Source: Impatiens glandulifera (taxonomy: Eukaryota; Streptophyta; Magnoliopsida; Ericales; Balsaminaceae). Taken from it: a DNA stretch of 64,000 bases. The stretch covers positions 26,325,348-26,389,347 of the forward strand of contig NC_061870.1 of assembly GCF_907164915.1 (NCBI RefSeq), read 5' to 3'. Of the stretch, positions 36,664 through 51,038 are shown in pieces. The first letter of the stretch is position 1. Each line of letters begins with the position of its first letter. The position numbers were made by a program, and so were the translations under genes. The notes below the pieces were generated by a model. The model worked only from the letters and a program-made list of their open reading frames with translations, searched no databases and was not told the origin of the DNA.

Positions 36664-38924
36664 TTGATAATTATAAATAAATAAATAAAATATTTATGTT
36701 ATTATTTTAGTACTGAATTGACTGTTTTTTCGTTTATCTTTTAAAATTGGATAGATTATATTTAATAATTAAATTAGTAATATTAATTTTTATTTATAAA
36801 TAACACATAATAATAAATTAACTGTATTTGAAATAGTTGAGACAAAATATCATTTATATATAGGTTTAAAATAAAATAAAAAATGTTATAGGTATGTTTC
36901 GGCAACTTAACAAAACAAATACAACTGATTAACCAACTATACTAATAATACTTTATATTTTAAATTCAACACTACATTAAATGAACCTGTGACATTTTAA
37001 CCATATAAATTAGATGAGAGCATTCTTTTTTTATTTTAATATATTATTTGTGATTTATTAAAGTTTAAACATTGAATTTATTGATTTATTAAAAATTTAA
37101 ACATTGAATAAATATTATTATTATTATTTTATGTTATTTATTTTATTTATATTTTTATCTTTCTAGTTTATACCAAAAATAATATTTGATTCAAAACAGT
37201 CATATTCACTGCTCAACAAATTACTTAAATAATTATTTATTTTATTTATTCATTCTCTTATTATTTTTCTAAAAAATATAATATAAAAAATATATTTTTT
37301 AAAATATATATTTTTAGTTGATTTATAAATTTTCAATTGTTATTACTCTAACATATATAAATAGATTAGCTAACGACAAAATATATATAAATAGATATGA
37401 ATAAACTAAAAAAATGTATAAATAAACAACTAACGACAAAATATATAAATAAATAAGACCAAAAAAATAAACATTTTAAATTATGTGTTAGTTAGTCATA
37501 ATCACTCTTTCACAATATTCTCTACCCTACTAACTAGTAACTACAAAATATAAAAATAGATAAACTAACTAAAAAAGAAATCTATCTTTAACTCCTATAT
37601 CATTGATAAAGTAAAATTATTAGTCTAAAAATAATATTTAATTCAAAATATAGTCATATCCTCTGCTCAACAAATTATTTAAATAATTATTTATTTAATT
37701 TATTTATTCTCCTATTATTTCTCTAAAAAATATATAATATATATACTTATATATTTTGTTAGTTGATTGTTATTATTCTAAAATATATATAAATAGATAA
37801 CGACAAAATATATCTATGAGTATGCTAACGACAAAATATATAACTAAATAAGCTAAAAAAATATATAAATAAACAAGCTAATGACAAAATATATAAATAA
37901 ACAAGCTAATGACAAAATATATAAATAAACAAGCTAACAACAAAATATATAAATAAACAAGCTAACAACAAAATATATAAATAACGACAAAAGAAATAAA
38001 CATTTTAAATTATGTGTTAGAAAGTCATATTCACATTTCACAACATTCTCCTTATACTAATATATGAATAAACAAGCTAACAAGGACAAAATAAATAAAT
38101 ATTTTAAATTATTTATTAGTCACTCATAATCATCTTCCACTGCATATCTTTAACTACTCTATCATTGACAATGTGAATTAAAATATTCATTCATTACACT
38201 AAAATATAATTTATACTAAAAATAATATTTGATTCAAAACATAGTCATACTCTCCCTTCAACAAATTACTTAAATAATTATTTATTTAATTTATTCATTC
38301 TCTTATTATTTCTCTAAAAAAATATAATATATATATATATTAAATATATATTTATATATATTTTTAGTTGATTTATAAATTTTCACTTGTTATTACTGTA
38401 AAATATATAAATAGATAAGCTAACGAACAAAATATATAAATAAATAAGCTAAAAAATGTATAAAGAAACAATTAACAACAAAATATATAAATAAATAAGA
38501 TAACGAACAAAAATAAAATAAACATTTTAAATTATGTGTTAATTAGTCATAATCACCCTTTCACAACCTTCTCTACCATCTAACTACAAAATATATAAAT
38601 AGATAAATTAATGATAAAAAAATAAATATTTTGAATTATTTATTAGTGAGTCATAATTACATTATCTATTTTTAACTCCTATATCATTGACAAAAAGTGA
38701 AATTATTAATAAAAAAATAATATTTGATTCAAAATATAGTCATACTCTCTACTCAACAAATTACTTAAATAATTATTTATTTAATTTATTAATTCTCTCA
38801 TTATTTCTCTAAAAAAGTATAATATAATATATATATATATATATTTTTAAAATATATATTTTAAGTTAATTTATAATTTTTCGTTTGTTATTACTCTAAA
38901 ATATATAAACGGATAAAGCTAACA

Positions 38925-38965
<41 letters not shown>
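38925..38965. repeat. (AT)n run within a satellite monomer
   Basis: Local expansion of the AT tract that follows the AACACAAAATATAT phrase. The equivalent monomer at about 42160-42190 has a shorter run, so the length is unstable between copies. Confidence 0.8.
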
Positions 38966-38970
<5 letters not shown>

Positions 38971-39824
38971 GAGACAAATATATATATATATATATAAAAA
39001 TATAAACTAAAAAAATGTATAAATAAACAACTAACACGATAAAATATATAAATAAATAAGATAACGACAAAAACAATAAACATTTTGAATTATGTGTTAG
39101 TCATAATCACCCTTTCACAACATTCTCAGCATTTTAACTACAAAATAAATAAATATTTTGAATTATTTGTTAGTCAGTCAAAATAAATATTTTGAATCAT
39201 TTGTTAGTAAGTTATAATCACATTTGACGAAGTGAACTTATTAATATAAAAATAATATTTGATTCAAAATATAGTCATTCTCTCTCAACAAATTACTTAA
39301 ATAATTATTTATTTAATTTATTTATTTATTCTCTTATTATTTCTCTAAAAAATATAATATAAAATATATATTTTTAATTAATTTATAAATTTTCGTTTGT
39401 TATTACTCTAAAATATATAAATAGATAATATATAAATAAATAAGTTTAAAAAAATGTATAAATAAACAACTAACGACAATATATATAAATAAATAAGTTA
39501 AAAAAATGTATAAATAAACAACTAACGACAATATATATAAATAAATAAGTTTAAAAAAATGTATAAATAAACAATTAACTACAAAATATATAAAAAATGT
39601 ATAAATAAAAACTAACGACAAAATATATAAATAAATAAGATAACGATAAAAAAAACATTTTAAATTATGTGTTAGATAGTAATAATCACCCTTTCACAAC
39701 ATCCTCTGCATATTAAATACAAAATATATAAATAGATAAACTAACGACAAAAAAAATAAATATTTTAAATTATTTGTTTGTAAGTCATAATTACATTCCA
39801 CGACATTCTCTGTCTATCTTTAAC

Positions 39825-40021
39825 TCATATCTCATATCTCCTATCTCTTATCTCATATCTGATATCTCCCATCTCTCATCTCTCATCTCCCATCTCTCAT
39901 CTCTTATCTTCTATCTCCTATCTCATATCTCCTATCTCCTATCTTCTATCTTCTATATTTTATCTTCTATCTTCTATCTCATATATTTTATCTCCTATCT
40001 CATATCTCGTATCTTCTATCT
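39825..40021. repeat. (TATCTCC)n heptamer tract in satellite, site 1
   Basis: Degenerate 7-bp repeat (CTATCTC, CATATCTC and relatives) between the TAACTC phrase and the next landmark. Confidence 0.8.
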
Positions 40022-43000
40022 TTGCTCAACAAATTATAGTAATTATTTATTTAATTTATTTATTCTCCTAATATTTCTCTAAAAAAATATGATATATATA
40101 TATATATTTATAAAATATATCTATGAATATATGAATATGCTAACGACAAAATATATAAATAAATAAGCTAAAAAAATATATAAATAAACAAGCTAAAGAC
40201 AAAATATATAAATAAAGAAGCTAACGACAAAATATTTAAATAACGACAACAAAATAAACATTTTAAAATATGTGTTAGTTGGTCATATTCACCTTTTACA
40301 ACATTCTCCTTATACTAATATATGAATAAACAAGCTAAATAAACAAGCTAACAACAAAATAAATAAATATTTTAAATTATTTATTAGTCATTCATAATCA
40401 CTTTTCCACGATATTCTCAGTCTATCTTTAATTACTCTATCATTAACAATATGAATTAAAATATTCACACATTACACTAAAATATAATTTTTACTAAAAA
40501 TAATATTTAATTCAAAGAATAGTCATACTCTCTCAACAAATTACTTAAATAATTAATTATTTAATTTATTTATTCTCTTATTATTTCTCTAAAAAATATA
40601 ATATAATATATATTTTTAGTTTATTTATAAAAAATTTCGCTTTTTATTACTCTAAAATATATAAATAGATAAGCTAACGAAAATATATATAAATATATAA
40701 GCTAAAAATGTATAAATAAACAACTAACAACAAAATATATAAATAAATAAGATAACGACAAAAAAAAAATATTTTAAATTATATCTTAGTTAGTCATAAT
40801 CACCCATTCACAACCTTCTAAATACAAAATATATAAATAGATAAACTAATGACAAAAAAAATAAATATTTTGAATTATTTGTTAGTATGTCATAATTACA
40901 TTCCACAACATTTCTGTTTATCTTTTAACTCCTATCTCCTATCTTATTTGCTCAACAAATTATTTAAATAATTATTTATTTAATTTATTTATTCTTCTAT
41001 TACTTTTCTAAAAAAATATAATATATATATTTATATATTTTGTTAGTTAATTGTTACTTTTCTAAAATATATATAAATAGATAAGTTAACGACAAAATAT
41101 CTATGAGAATGCTAATGACAAAATATATAACTAAATAAGTTTAAAAAATATGTAAATAAACAAGCTAAGGACAAAATATATAAATAAAAAAGCTAACGAA
41201 CAAAATATATAAATAACCGACAAAAGAAATAAACATTTTGAATTATGTGTTGGTCGGTCATATTCACCTTTCACAACATTCTCCCTATACTATATATGAT
41301 ATATGAATAAACAAGCTAACGAACAAAATTAATAAATATTTGAATTATTTATTAGTCACTCATAATCACCTTCCACGATATTCTCTATCTATCTTTAATT
41401 ACTCTATCATTGACAATGTGAATTAAAATATTCATTCATTACACTAAAATATAATTTATACTAAAAATAATATTTGATTCAAAACATAGTCATACTCTCT
41501 GTTCAACAAATTACTTAAATAATTATTTATTTAATTTATTCATTCTCTTATTATTTCTCTAAAAAATATAATAAAATATATATATATTAAATATATATTT
41601 TTAGTTGATTTATAAATTTTCACTTGTTATTACTCTAAAATATATAAATAGATAAGCTAACGAACAAAATATATAAATAAATAAGTTAAAAAATGTATAA
41701 ATAAACAACTAACGACAAAATATATAAATAAATAAGATAACGACAAAAATAAAATAAACATTTTAAATTATGTGTTAATTAGTCATAATCACCCTTTCAC
41801 AACCTTCTCTATCATCTAACTACAAAATATATAAATAGATAAATTAATAATAAAAGAAGTAAATATTTTGAATTATTTATTAGTGAGTCATAATTACATT
41901 ATCTATCTTTAACTCCTATATCATTGACAAAGTGAAATTATTAGTATAAAAATAATATTTGATTCAAAATATAGTCATATTTTCTGCTCAACAAATTACT
42001 TAAATAATTATTTATTTAATTTATTTATTCTTTCATTATTTCTCTAAAAAAACATAATATAATATATATATATATTTTAAAATATATATTTTAAGTTGAT
42101 ATATAATTTTTGCGCTTGTTATTACTCTAAAATATATAAATAGATAAAGCTAACCACAAAATATATAAATATATATATATATATATATGAATAAGAGACA
42201 AATATATATATAAGCTAAAAAAATGTATAAATAAACAACTAACACGACAAAATATATAAATAAATAAGATAACGACAGAAAAAATAAATATTTTGAATTA
42301 TGTGTTAGTCATAATCATTCTTTCACAACATTCTCTACATATTAACTACAAAATAGATAAATTGATAATATATATTTTAAGTTGATTTATAATTTTTCGC
42401 TTATTATTACTCTAAAATATATAAATAGATAAACTAACGACAAAATAAATAAATATTTTGAATTATTTGTTAGTTAGTCATAATCACATTATTGTCTATC
42501 CTTAACTTATCCATCATTGACAAAAGTGAATTTATTAATATAAAAATAATATTTGATTCAAAATATAGTCATTCTCTCTCAACAAATTACTTAAATAATT
42601 ATTTATTTAATTAATTTATTTATCCTCTTATTATTTCTCTAAAAAATATAATATAAAATATATATTTATATATATTTTTAATTAATTTATAAATTTTCGC
42701 TTGTTATTACTCTAAAATATATAAATAGATAAGCTAACGACAATATATATAAATAAATAAGTTAAAAAAAATGTATAAATAAACAATTAACGACAAAATA
42801 TATAAATAAATAAGATAACTATAAAAAAACATTTTAAATTATGTGTTAGTTAGTAATAATCACCTTTCACAACCTTCTCTGCATATTAAATACAAAATAT
42901 ATAAATAGATAAACTAACGACAAAAAAATATTTTAAATTATTTGTTAGTAAGTCATAATAAATTCCACAACATTCTCTGGCTATCTTTAACTCCTATCTC

Positions 43001-43399
43001 ATATCTTTGCTCAACAAATTATTTAAGTAATTATTTATTTAATTTATTTATTCTCTTATTATTTCTCTAAAAAAATATAATATATATATATATTTATAAA
43101 ATATATCTATGAATATGCTAACGACAAAATATATAAATAAATAAGCCAAAAAAATATATAAATAAAAAAGGTAACGACAAAATATATAAATAAAGAAGCT
43201 AACAAAAAAAATATATAAATAAAGAAAACAAAAATAAACATTTTGAAGTATGTGTTAGTTTGTCATATTCACCTTTCATCTCCTATAAATGTATCATCTA
43301 TGTTTTCTCTATTTAAAGACTTGAAAAGACTTGAAGTGTGTGTTAGTTGGTCATATTCAACTTTCATCTCCTATAAATGTATCATCTATATTTTGATAT

Positions 43400-43915
43400 G
43401 CTATATTCTAACCATGTATATTTGATCAGTAACATTAGACTCATTAATTTATTGAGAAGACTCATGTTGGTCATGTGATATAAAAGTACATATTCGTTTA
43501 TATAATATCTCCATTATTCTATATCCTACATAAAATAAATAATTAAAAATAAATATGTGTCAAGCCCCTAAATAAAATCTAACAAATACATTTATTTGTT
43601 GAAATAATAAATATTGTATCTTAGAAAATATTTTTTTTTTTGTATAAAATAAAATATTAATAATAATTACTTTAATAAAATTATATTTAAAATTAGAATA
43701 CTATAATTATGAATTAGTTTTTTTTATTAATTTTTATAAAAGAAAGTGTTAGTTTATTGTAAATATTAGAAAATAGTGTTTGTATAAAATAAAAATTTTA
43801 TAAAAAGAAGTGTAAGTTATTATAAAATAAATATGAGAAGCAGGGTTTAATCACTTGACCTCTATTATAGATTTCAGCTCCAATACCATCATAACAAAGC
43901 CTTATTTGGTAAACA
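43400..43915. mobile_element. Non-satellite insertion within the array
   Basis: The satellite landmarks stop at about 43240 and resume at about 43920. Before the break a segment of about 75-90 bp (CATATTCACCTTTCATCTCC...) is duplicated. On the minus strand near 43885 the phrase TGGTATTGGAGCTGAAAT resembles the initiator-tRNA primer binding site TGGTATCAGAGC next to an LTR, suggesting a fragment of an LTR element. No coding sequence remains. Confidence 0.4.
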
Positions 43916-44690
43916 TATATATATAAATTAAAAATATGTATAAATAAACAACTAACACGATAAAATATATAAATGAATAAGATAACAACAACAACAAAAA
44001 AAAACATTTTGAACTATGTGTTAGTCATAATTACCCTTTCACAACATTCTCTGCATATTAACTACAAAATATATAAATAGATAAACTAACGACAAAAAAA
44101 TAAATATTTTGAATTATTTGTTAGTAAGTCAAAATAATTTTTTTGAATTATTTATTAGTCAGTCATAATCACATTCGAAGATATTCTCCGTCTATCTTTA
44201 ACTTCTCTATTATTGACAAAGTGAATTTATTAATATAAAAATAATATTTGATTCAAAACATAGTCATTCTCTCTCAACAAATTACTTAAATAATTATTTA
44301 TTTAATTTATTTATTTATTCTCTTATTATTTCTCTAAAAAAATATAATATAAAATATATATTTATATATATTTTTAAATAATTTATAAATTTTCGCTTGT
44401 TATTACTCTAAAATATATAAATAGATAAGCTAACGACAATATATAAATAAATAAGTTAAAAAAATGTATAAATAAACAACTAACGACAAAATATATAAAT
44501 AAATAAGATAACGATAAAAAAGCATTTTAAATTATGTATTAATTAGTAATAATCACTTTTTCACAACCTTCTTTGCATTTTAAATACAAAATATATAAAT
44601 AGATAAACTAACGACAAAAAAAATAAATATTTTAAATTATTTGTTAGTAAGTCATAATTACATTCCACGACATTCTCTGTCTATTTTAAA

Positions 44691-44851
44691 CTCCTATCTC
44701 CTATCTTCTATCTCCTATCTCATATCTCCTATCTCTTATCTCCTATCTCCTATCTCCTATCTCCTATCTCCTATCTCTTATCTCCTATCTCCTATCTCCT
44801 ATCTCCTATCTCCTATCTTCTATCCCCTATCCCCTATCTCCTATCTCCTAT
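44691..44851. repeat. (TATCTCC)n heptamer tract in satellite, site 2
   Basis: Largely pure CTATCTC repeats, about 22 units, in the same monomer context as site 1. Confidence 0.85.
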
Positions 44852-46735
44852 CTTTTACTCAACAAATTATTTAAATAATTATTTATTTAATTTATTTATT
44901 GTCCTATTATTTTTCTAAAAAATAATATATATATATATATAATATATCTATGAATATGCTAAATATATAAATAAATAATCTAAAAAATATATATAAATAA
45001 ACAAGCTAAAGGCTAAAGATAAAATATATAAATAAAGAAGCTAACGACAAAATACATAAATAGCGACAACAACAGAAATAAAGATTTTGAAATATGTGTT
45101 AGTTGGTCATATTCACCTTTCACAACATTCTCCTTATACTAATATATGAATAAACAAGCTAAATAAACAAGCTAACAACAAAATAAATAAATATTTTGAA
45201 TTATTTATTAGTCACTCATAATCACTTTCCACATATTCTCAGTCTATCTTTAACTACTCTATCATCGACAATGTGAATTAAAATATTCATTCATTACATT
45301 AAAATATAATTTATACTAAAAATAATATATTCATTCATTACATTAAAATATAATTTATACTAAAAATAATATTTGATTCAAAACATAGTCATACTCTCTG
45401 TTCAACAAATTACTTAAATAATTATTTATTTAATTTATTCATTCTCTTATTATTTCTCTAAAAAAATATAATATATATATATATATATATTAAATATATA
45501 TTTTTAGTTGATTTATAAATTTTCACTAGTTATTACTCTAAAATATATAAATAAATAAACTAAAAAAATGTATAAATAAATAAGATAACGACAAAAACAA
45601 AATAAATATTTTAAATTATGTGTTAATTAGTCCTAATCACCCTTTCACAACCTTCTCTACCATCTAACTACAAAATATATAAATAGATAAATTAATGATA
45701 AAAAATAAATATTTTGAATTATTTATTAGTGAGTCATAATTACATTATCTATCGATAATTATTAGTATAAAAATAATATTTGATTCAAAATATAGTCATA
45801 CTCTCTACTCAACAAATTACTTAAATAATTATTTATTTAATTTATTTATTCTCCCATTGTTTCTCTAAAAAAATATAATATAATATATATATATATTTAA
45901 AATATATATTTTAAGTTGATTTATAATTTTTCGCTTGTTATTACTCTAAAATATATAAATAAATAAAGCTAACGACAAAATACGAATAAGAGACAAATAT
46001 ATATATATATATAAACTAAAAAAATGTATAAATAAACAACTAACACGACAAAATATATAAATAAATACGATAACGAAAAAAACAATAAACATTTTGAATT
46101 ATGTGTTAGTCATAATCACCATTTCACAACATTCTCTGCATATTAACTACAAAATATACAAATAGATAAATTAACGACAAAATAAATAAATATTTTGAAT
46201 TTTTTGTTAGCCAGTCAAAATAAATATTTTGAATTATTTGTTAGTCAGTCATAATCACATTCAAAATAAATATTTTGAATAATTTTTATTCAGTCATAAT
46301 CACATTCAACGACATTCTCGGTCTATTTTAACTTCTCTAACAAAGTGAACTTATTAATATAAAAATAATATTTCATTCAAAATATAGTCATTCTCTCTCA
46401 ACAAATTACTTAAATAATTATTTAATTTATTTATTATTTCTCTAAAAAATATAATATAAAATATATATTTATATATATTTTTAATTAATTTATAAATTTT
46501 CTTTATTACTCTAAAATATATAAATAGATAAGCTAACGACAATATATATAAATAAATAAGTGAAAAGAAATGTATAAATAAACAAATAAAGACAATATAT
46601 ATAAATAAATAAGTAAAAAAAATGTATAAATAAACAACTAACGACAAAATATATAAATAAATAAGATAACGATAAAAAAATATTTTAAATTATGTGTTAG
46701 TTAGTAATAATCACTCTTTCACAACATTCTCTACA

Positions 46736-46846
46736 TTCTCCTCTCTCCTCTCTCCTCTCTCCTCTCTCCTCTCTCCTCTCTCCTCTCTCCCATCTCCCAC
46801 CTCCCATCTCCTATCTCTTATCTTTTATCTCCTATCTAATATCTTT
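46736..46846. repeat. (CTCTCCT)n heptamer tract in satellite, site 3
   Basis: A variant heptamer, CTCTCCT, grades into CTATCTC. It sits at a different monomer position from sites 1, 2 and 4 (after ACATTCTCTACATT). Confidence 0.85.
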
Positions 46847-47708
46847 GCTTAACAAATTATAGTAATTATTTATTTAATTTATTTATTCTCCTATAATTTC
46901 TCTAAAAAAATATGATATATATATATTTATAAAATATATCTATTAATATGCTAACGATAAAATAAATATATAAATAAAGAAGCTAACGACAAAATATATA
47001 AATAAAGAAGCAAACGACAAAATATTTAAACAACAACAACAGAAATAAACATTTTGAAATATGTGTTAGTGGGTCATATTCACCTTTCACAACATTCTCC
47101 TTATACTTATATATGAATAAACAAGCTAACAACAAAATAAATAAATATTTTATAAATAAATATTTTGAATTATTTATTAGTCATTCATAATCACTTTTCA
47201 CGATATTCACAGTCTATCTTTAACTACTCTATCATTAACAATATAAATTAAAATATTCACTCATTACACTAAAATATAATTTATACTAAAAATAATATTT
47301 AATTCAAAACATAGTCATACTCTCTCTCAACAAATTACTTAAATAATTATTTATTTAATTTATTTATTCTCTTATTATTTCTCTAAAAAATATAATATAA
47401 TATATATTTTTAGTTGATTTATAAATTTTCGCTTGTTATTACTCTAAAATATATAAATAGATAAGCTAACGAAAATATATAAGCTAAAAAATGTATAAAT
47501 AAACAACTAACGACAAAATATATAAATAAATAAGATAACGACAAAAAATACATTTTAAATTATATGTTAGATAGTCATAATTACCCATTCAGAACCTTCT
47601 CTACATACTAAATACAAAATAGATAAATAGATAAACTAACGACAAAAAGAAATAAATATTTTGAATTATTTGTTAGTAAGTCATAATTACATTCCACGAC
47701 ATTATCAG

Positions 47709-47845
47709 TCTATCTCCTATCTTTTATCTCATATCTCCTATCTCCTATCTTCTATCTTCTATCTCCTATCTCCTATCTCCTATCTCTTATCTCCTATCTC
47801 CTATCTCCTATCTCCTATCTCCTATCTCCTATCTCCTATCTCCTG
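47709..47845. repeat. (TATCTCC)n heptamer tract in satellite, site 4
   Basis: About 19 units, with the same flanks as sites 1 and 2. Confidence 0.85.
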
Positions 47846-50800
47846 CTCAACAAATTATTTAAATAATTATTTATTTAATTTATTTATTCTCCTATTATTT
47901 CTCTAAAAAAATATAATAAATATATATATATATATATATATTTATAAAATATATCTATGAATATATGCTAATGACAAAATATATAAATAAACTAAAAAAA
48001 TATATAAATAAACAAGTTAAAGACAAAATATATAAATAAAGAAGCTAACGACAAAATATATAAATAATCACAACAAAAATAAACATTTTGAAAACTGTGT
48101 TAGTTGGTCATATTCACTTTTCACAACATTCTCCTTATACTAATATAATAAACAAACTAAATAAAAAGCTAACAACAAAATAAATAAATATTTTGAATTA
48201 TTTATTATTCATTCATAATAACTTTTTTCACAATATTTTCAGTCTATCTTTAACTACTCTATCATTAACAATATGAATTAAAATATTCACTCATTATACT
48301 AAAATATAATTTATACTAAAAATAATATCTGATTCAAAATATAGTCATACTCTCTCTCAAAAAATTACTTAAATAATTATTTATTTAATTTATGTATTCT
48401 CTTATTATTTCTCTTAAAAATATAATATAATATAATATATATTTTTAAATATATATTTATATATTTTTAATTAATTTATAAAATTTCTATATATAAATAT
48501 ATAAGCTAAAAAAATGTATAAATAAACAATTAACGACAAAATATATAAATAAATAAGATAACGATAAAAAAACATTTTAAATTATATGTTAGTTAGTCAT
48601 AATCACCCATTCACAACCTTCTCTCCATACTAAATACAAAATATATAAATAGATATAATGACAAAAAGAAATAAATATTTTGAATTATTTGTTAGTAAGT
48701 CATAATTACATTCCACAATATTTCTGTCTATCTTTAATTCATATCTACTCAACAAATTATTTTATACTAAAAAATTATTTTCAGTCTATCTTTAACTACT
48801 CTATCATTAACAATATGAATTAAAATATTCACTCATTATACTAAAATATAATTTATACTAAAAATAATATTTGATTCAAAATATAGTCATACTCTCTCTC
48901 TCAACAAATTATTTTAATAATTATTTATTTAATTTATTTATTCTCCTATTATTTCTCTAAAAAAAATATAATATATATTTATATATTTTGTTAGTTGATT
49001 GTTATTATTCTAAAATATATATAAATAGATAATTTAACGACAAAATATCTATGAGAATGCTAATGACAAAATATATAACTAAATAAGCTAAAAAAAATAT
49101 ATAAATAAACAAGCTAAGGACAAAATATATAAATAAAAAAGTTAAGAACAAAATATATAAATAATCGACAAAAGAAATAAACATTTTGAATTATGTGTTT
49201 GTCGGTCATATTCACCTTTCACAACATTTTCCCTATATTATATATGATATATGAATAAACAAGCTAGAACAAAATAAATAAATATTTTGAATTATTTATT
49301 AGTCACTCATAATCACCTTCCACTATATTCTCTGTTTATCTTTAATTACTAGACAATGTGAATTAAAATATTCATTCATTACACTAAAATATAATTTATA
49401 CTAAAAATAATATTTGATTCAAAACATAGTATTCAACAAATTACTTAAATAATTATTTATTTAATTTATCCATTCTCTTTTTATTTCTCTAAAAAAATAT
49501 AATATAGTATATACATATTTTTTAAATATATATTTAGTTGATTTATAAATTTTCACTTGTTATTACTCTAAAATATATAAATAGATAAGCTAACGACAAA
49601 ATATATAAATAAATAAGCTAAAAAATGTATAAATATATAAATAAATAAGCCAAAATATATAAATAAATAAGATAACGAACAAAAATAAAACAAACATTTT
49701 ATTATGGGTTAGTTAGTTATAATCACTCTTTCACAACCATAAACTAACAACAAAAGAAATAAATATAAACTAACAACAAAAGAAATAAATATTTTGAATT
49801 ATTTATTAGTCAGCATAATTACATTCCATTCTACGACAAAGTGAAATTATTAGTATAAAAATAATATTTGATTCAAAATATAGTCATTATCTCTGTTCAA
49901 CAAATTACTTAAATAATTATTTATTTAATTTATTTATTCCCCTGTTATTTTACTAAAAAAATTTAATATAATATACATATTTTTTAAAATATATATTTTT
50001 AGTTGATTTATAAATTTTTGCTTGTTATTACTCTAAAATATATAAATAGATAAGCTAACGAAAATATATATATATATATATATTTATATATATTTTGTTC
50101 GCTTATATATATATATATATATGAATAAGCGATAAAATATATATAAATATATAAACTAAAAAAATGTATAAATAAACAACTAACGACAAAATATAAAAAT
50201 AAATAAAATAAGAAAAAAAAAATATTTTTTGAATGATGTGCTAGTCATAATAACCCTTTCACACCATTCTTGGCATACCAACTAAAAAATATATAAATAG
50301 ATTAACTAACGACAAAATAAATAAATATTTTGAATTATTTGATAGTCAATCAAAATAAATATTTTAAATTATTTTTTAATTAGTCATAATCATAATCATA
50401 TTCCATGACAATCTCTATATATCTTTTAACTTCTCTATCATTCACAAAGTGAATTTATTAATATAAAAATAATATTTGATTTAAAATATAGTCATATTCT
50501 CTACTTAACAAATTACTTAAATAATTATTTATTTAATTTATTTATTCTTCTATTATTTCTCTAAAAAGAATTATATATATATTGTTAGTCGATTGTTATT
50601 ATTCTAAAATATATATAAACAGATAAGTTAACCCAAAATATATGCTAACGACAAAATATATAAATAAATAAAATAAAAAATATAAACAAAATATATAAAT
50701 AAACAAAGTTAATAACAAAATATATAAATAAGGACAAAATTCAAAAGAAATACATTTTGAATTATGTGTTAATAGGTCATAATCATCTTTCACAACATTC

Positions 50801-51038
50801 TCTGTATACTAATATATGAATAAATAAGTTAACGAACAAAATAAATAAATATTTTGAATTATTTATTAGTCACTCATAATCACTTTCAACGACAAAATAT
50901 ATAAATAAATAAGCTAAAGATAAAAGAAATAAACATTTTGAATGATGTGTTAGATTGTTATAGTCACCTTCACAACATTCTCTGCATATTTTTAATTTGA
51001 AATGTACAATTTTAAGTCTTTAACTCTTATATTATTAA

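Larger units (their letters stand above)
37150..51030. repeat. Satellite array of about 550-bp monomers with higher-order structure
   Basis: About 25 monomers, each marked by CAACAAATTACTTAAATAAT followed by TATTTATTTAATTTATT; this landmark recurs at about 37218, 37667, 38260, 38755, 39287, 40028, 40532, 40953, 41502, 41988, 42580, 43012, 44277, 44860, 45405, 45813, 46400, 46850, 47327, 47848, 48355, 48906, 49435, 49898 and 50508. Other constant parts are TTATTACTCTAAAATATATA, blocks of ACGACAAAATATATAAATAA, and GTCATAATCACCCTTTCAC. Monomers differ in the sequence after the landmark and fall into about six types; the same order recurs about 3.2-3.3 kb apart in the first half (37667 with 40953, 38260 with 41502, 38755 with 41988, 39287 with 42580). 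The second half is rearranged. No gene; open frames such as FIHFFKLIYLYI are repeat by-products. Confidence 0.85.

Noticed and set aside
39403..39621. Hydrophobic frames such as FIHFFKLIYLYI in the satellite
   Set aside because: They arise from repeats of TATAAATAAATAAG and occur in every monomer; membrane-like character is only composition.
44691..44851. Interstitial telomere or CRISPR array
   Set aside because: The 7-bp unit is TATCTCC, not TTTAGGG; repeats have no spacers and the DNA is eukaryotic.
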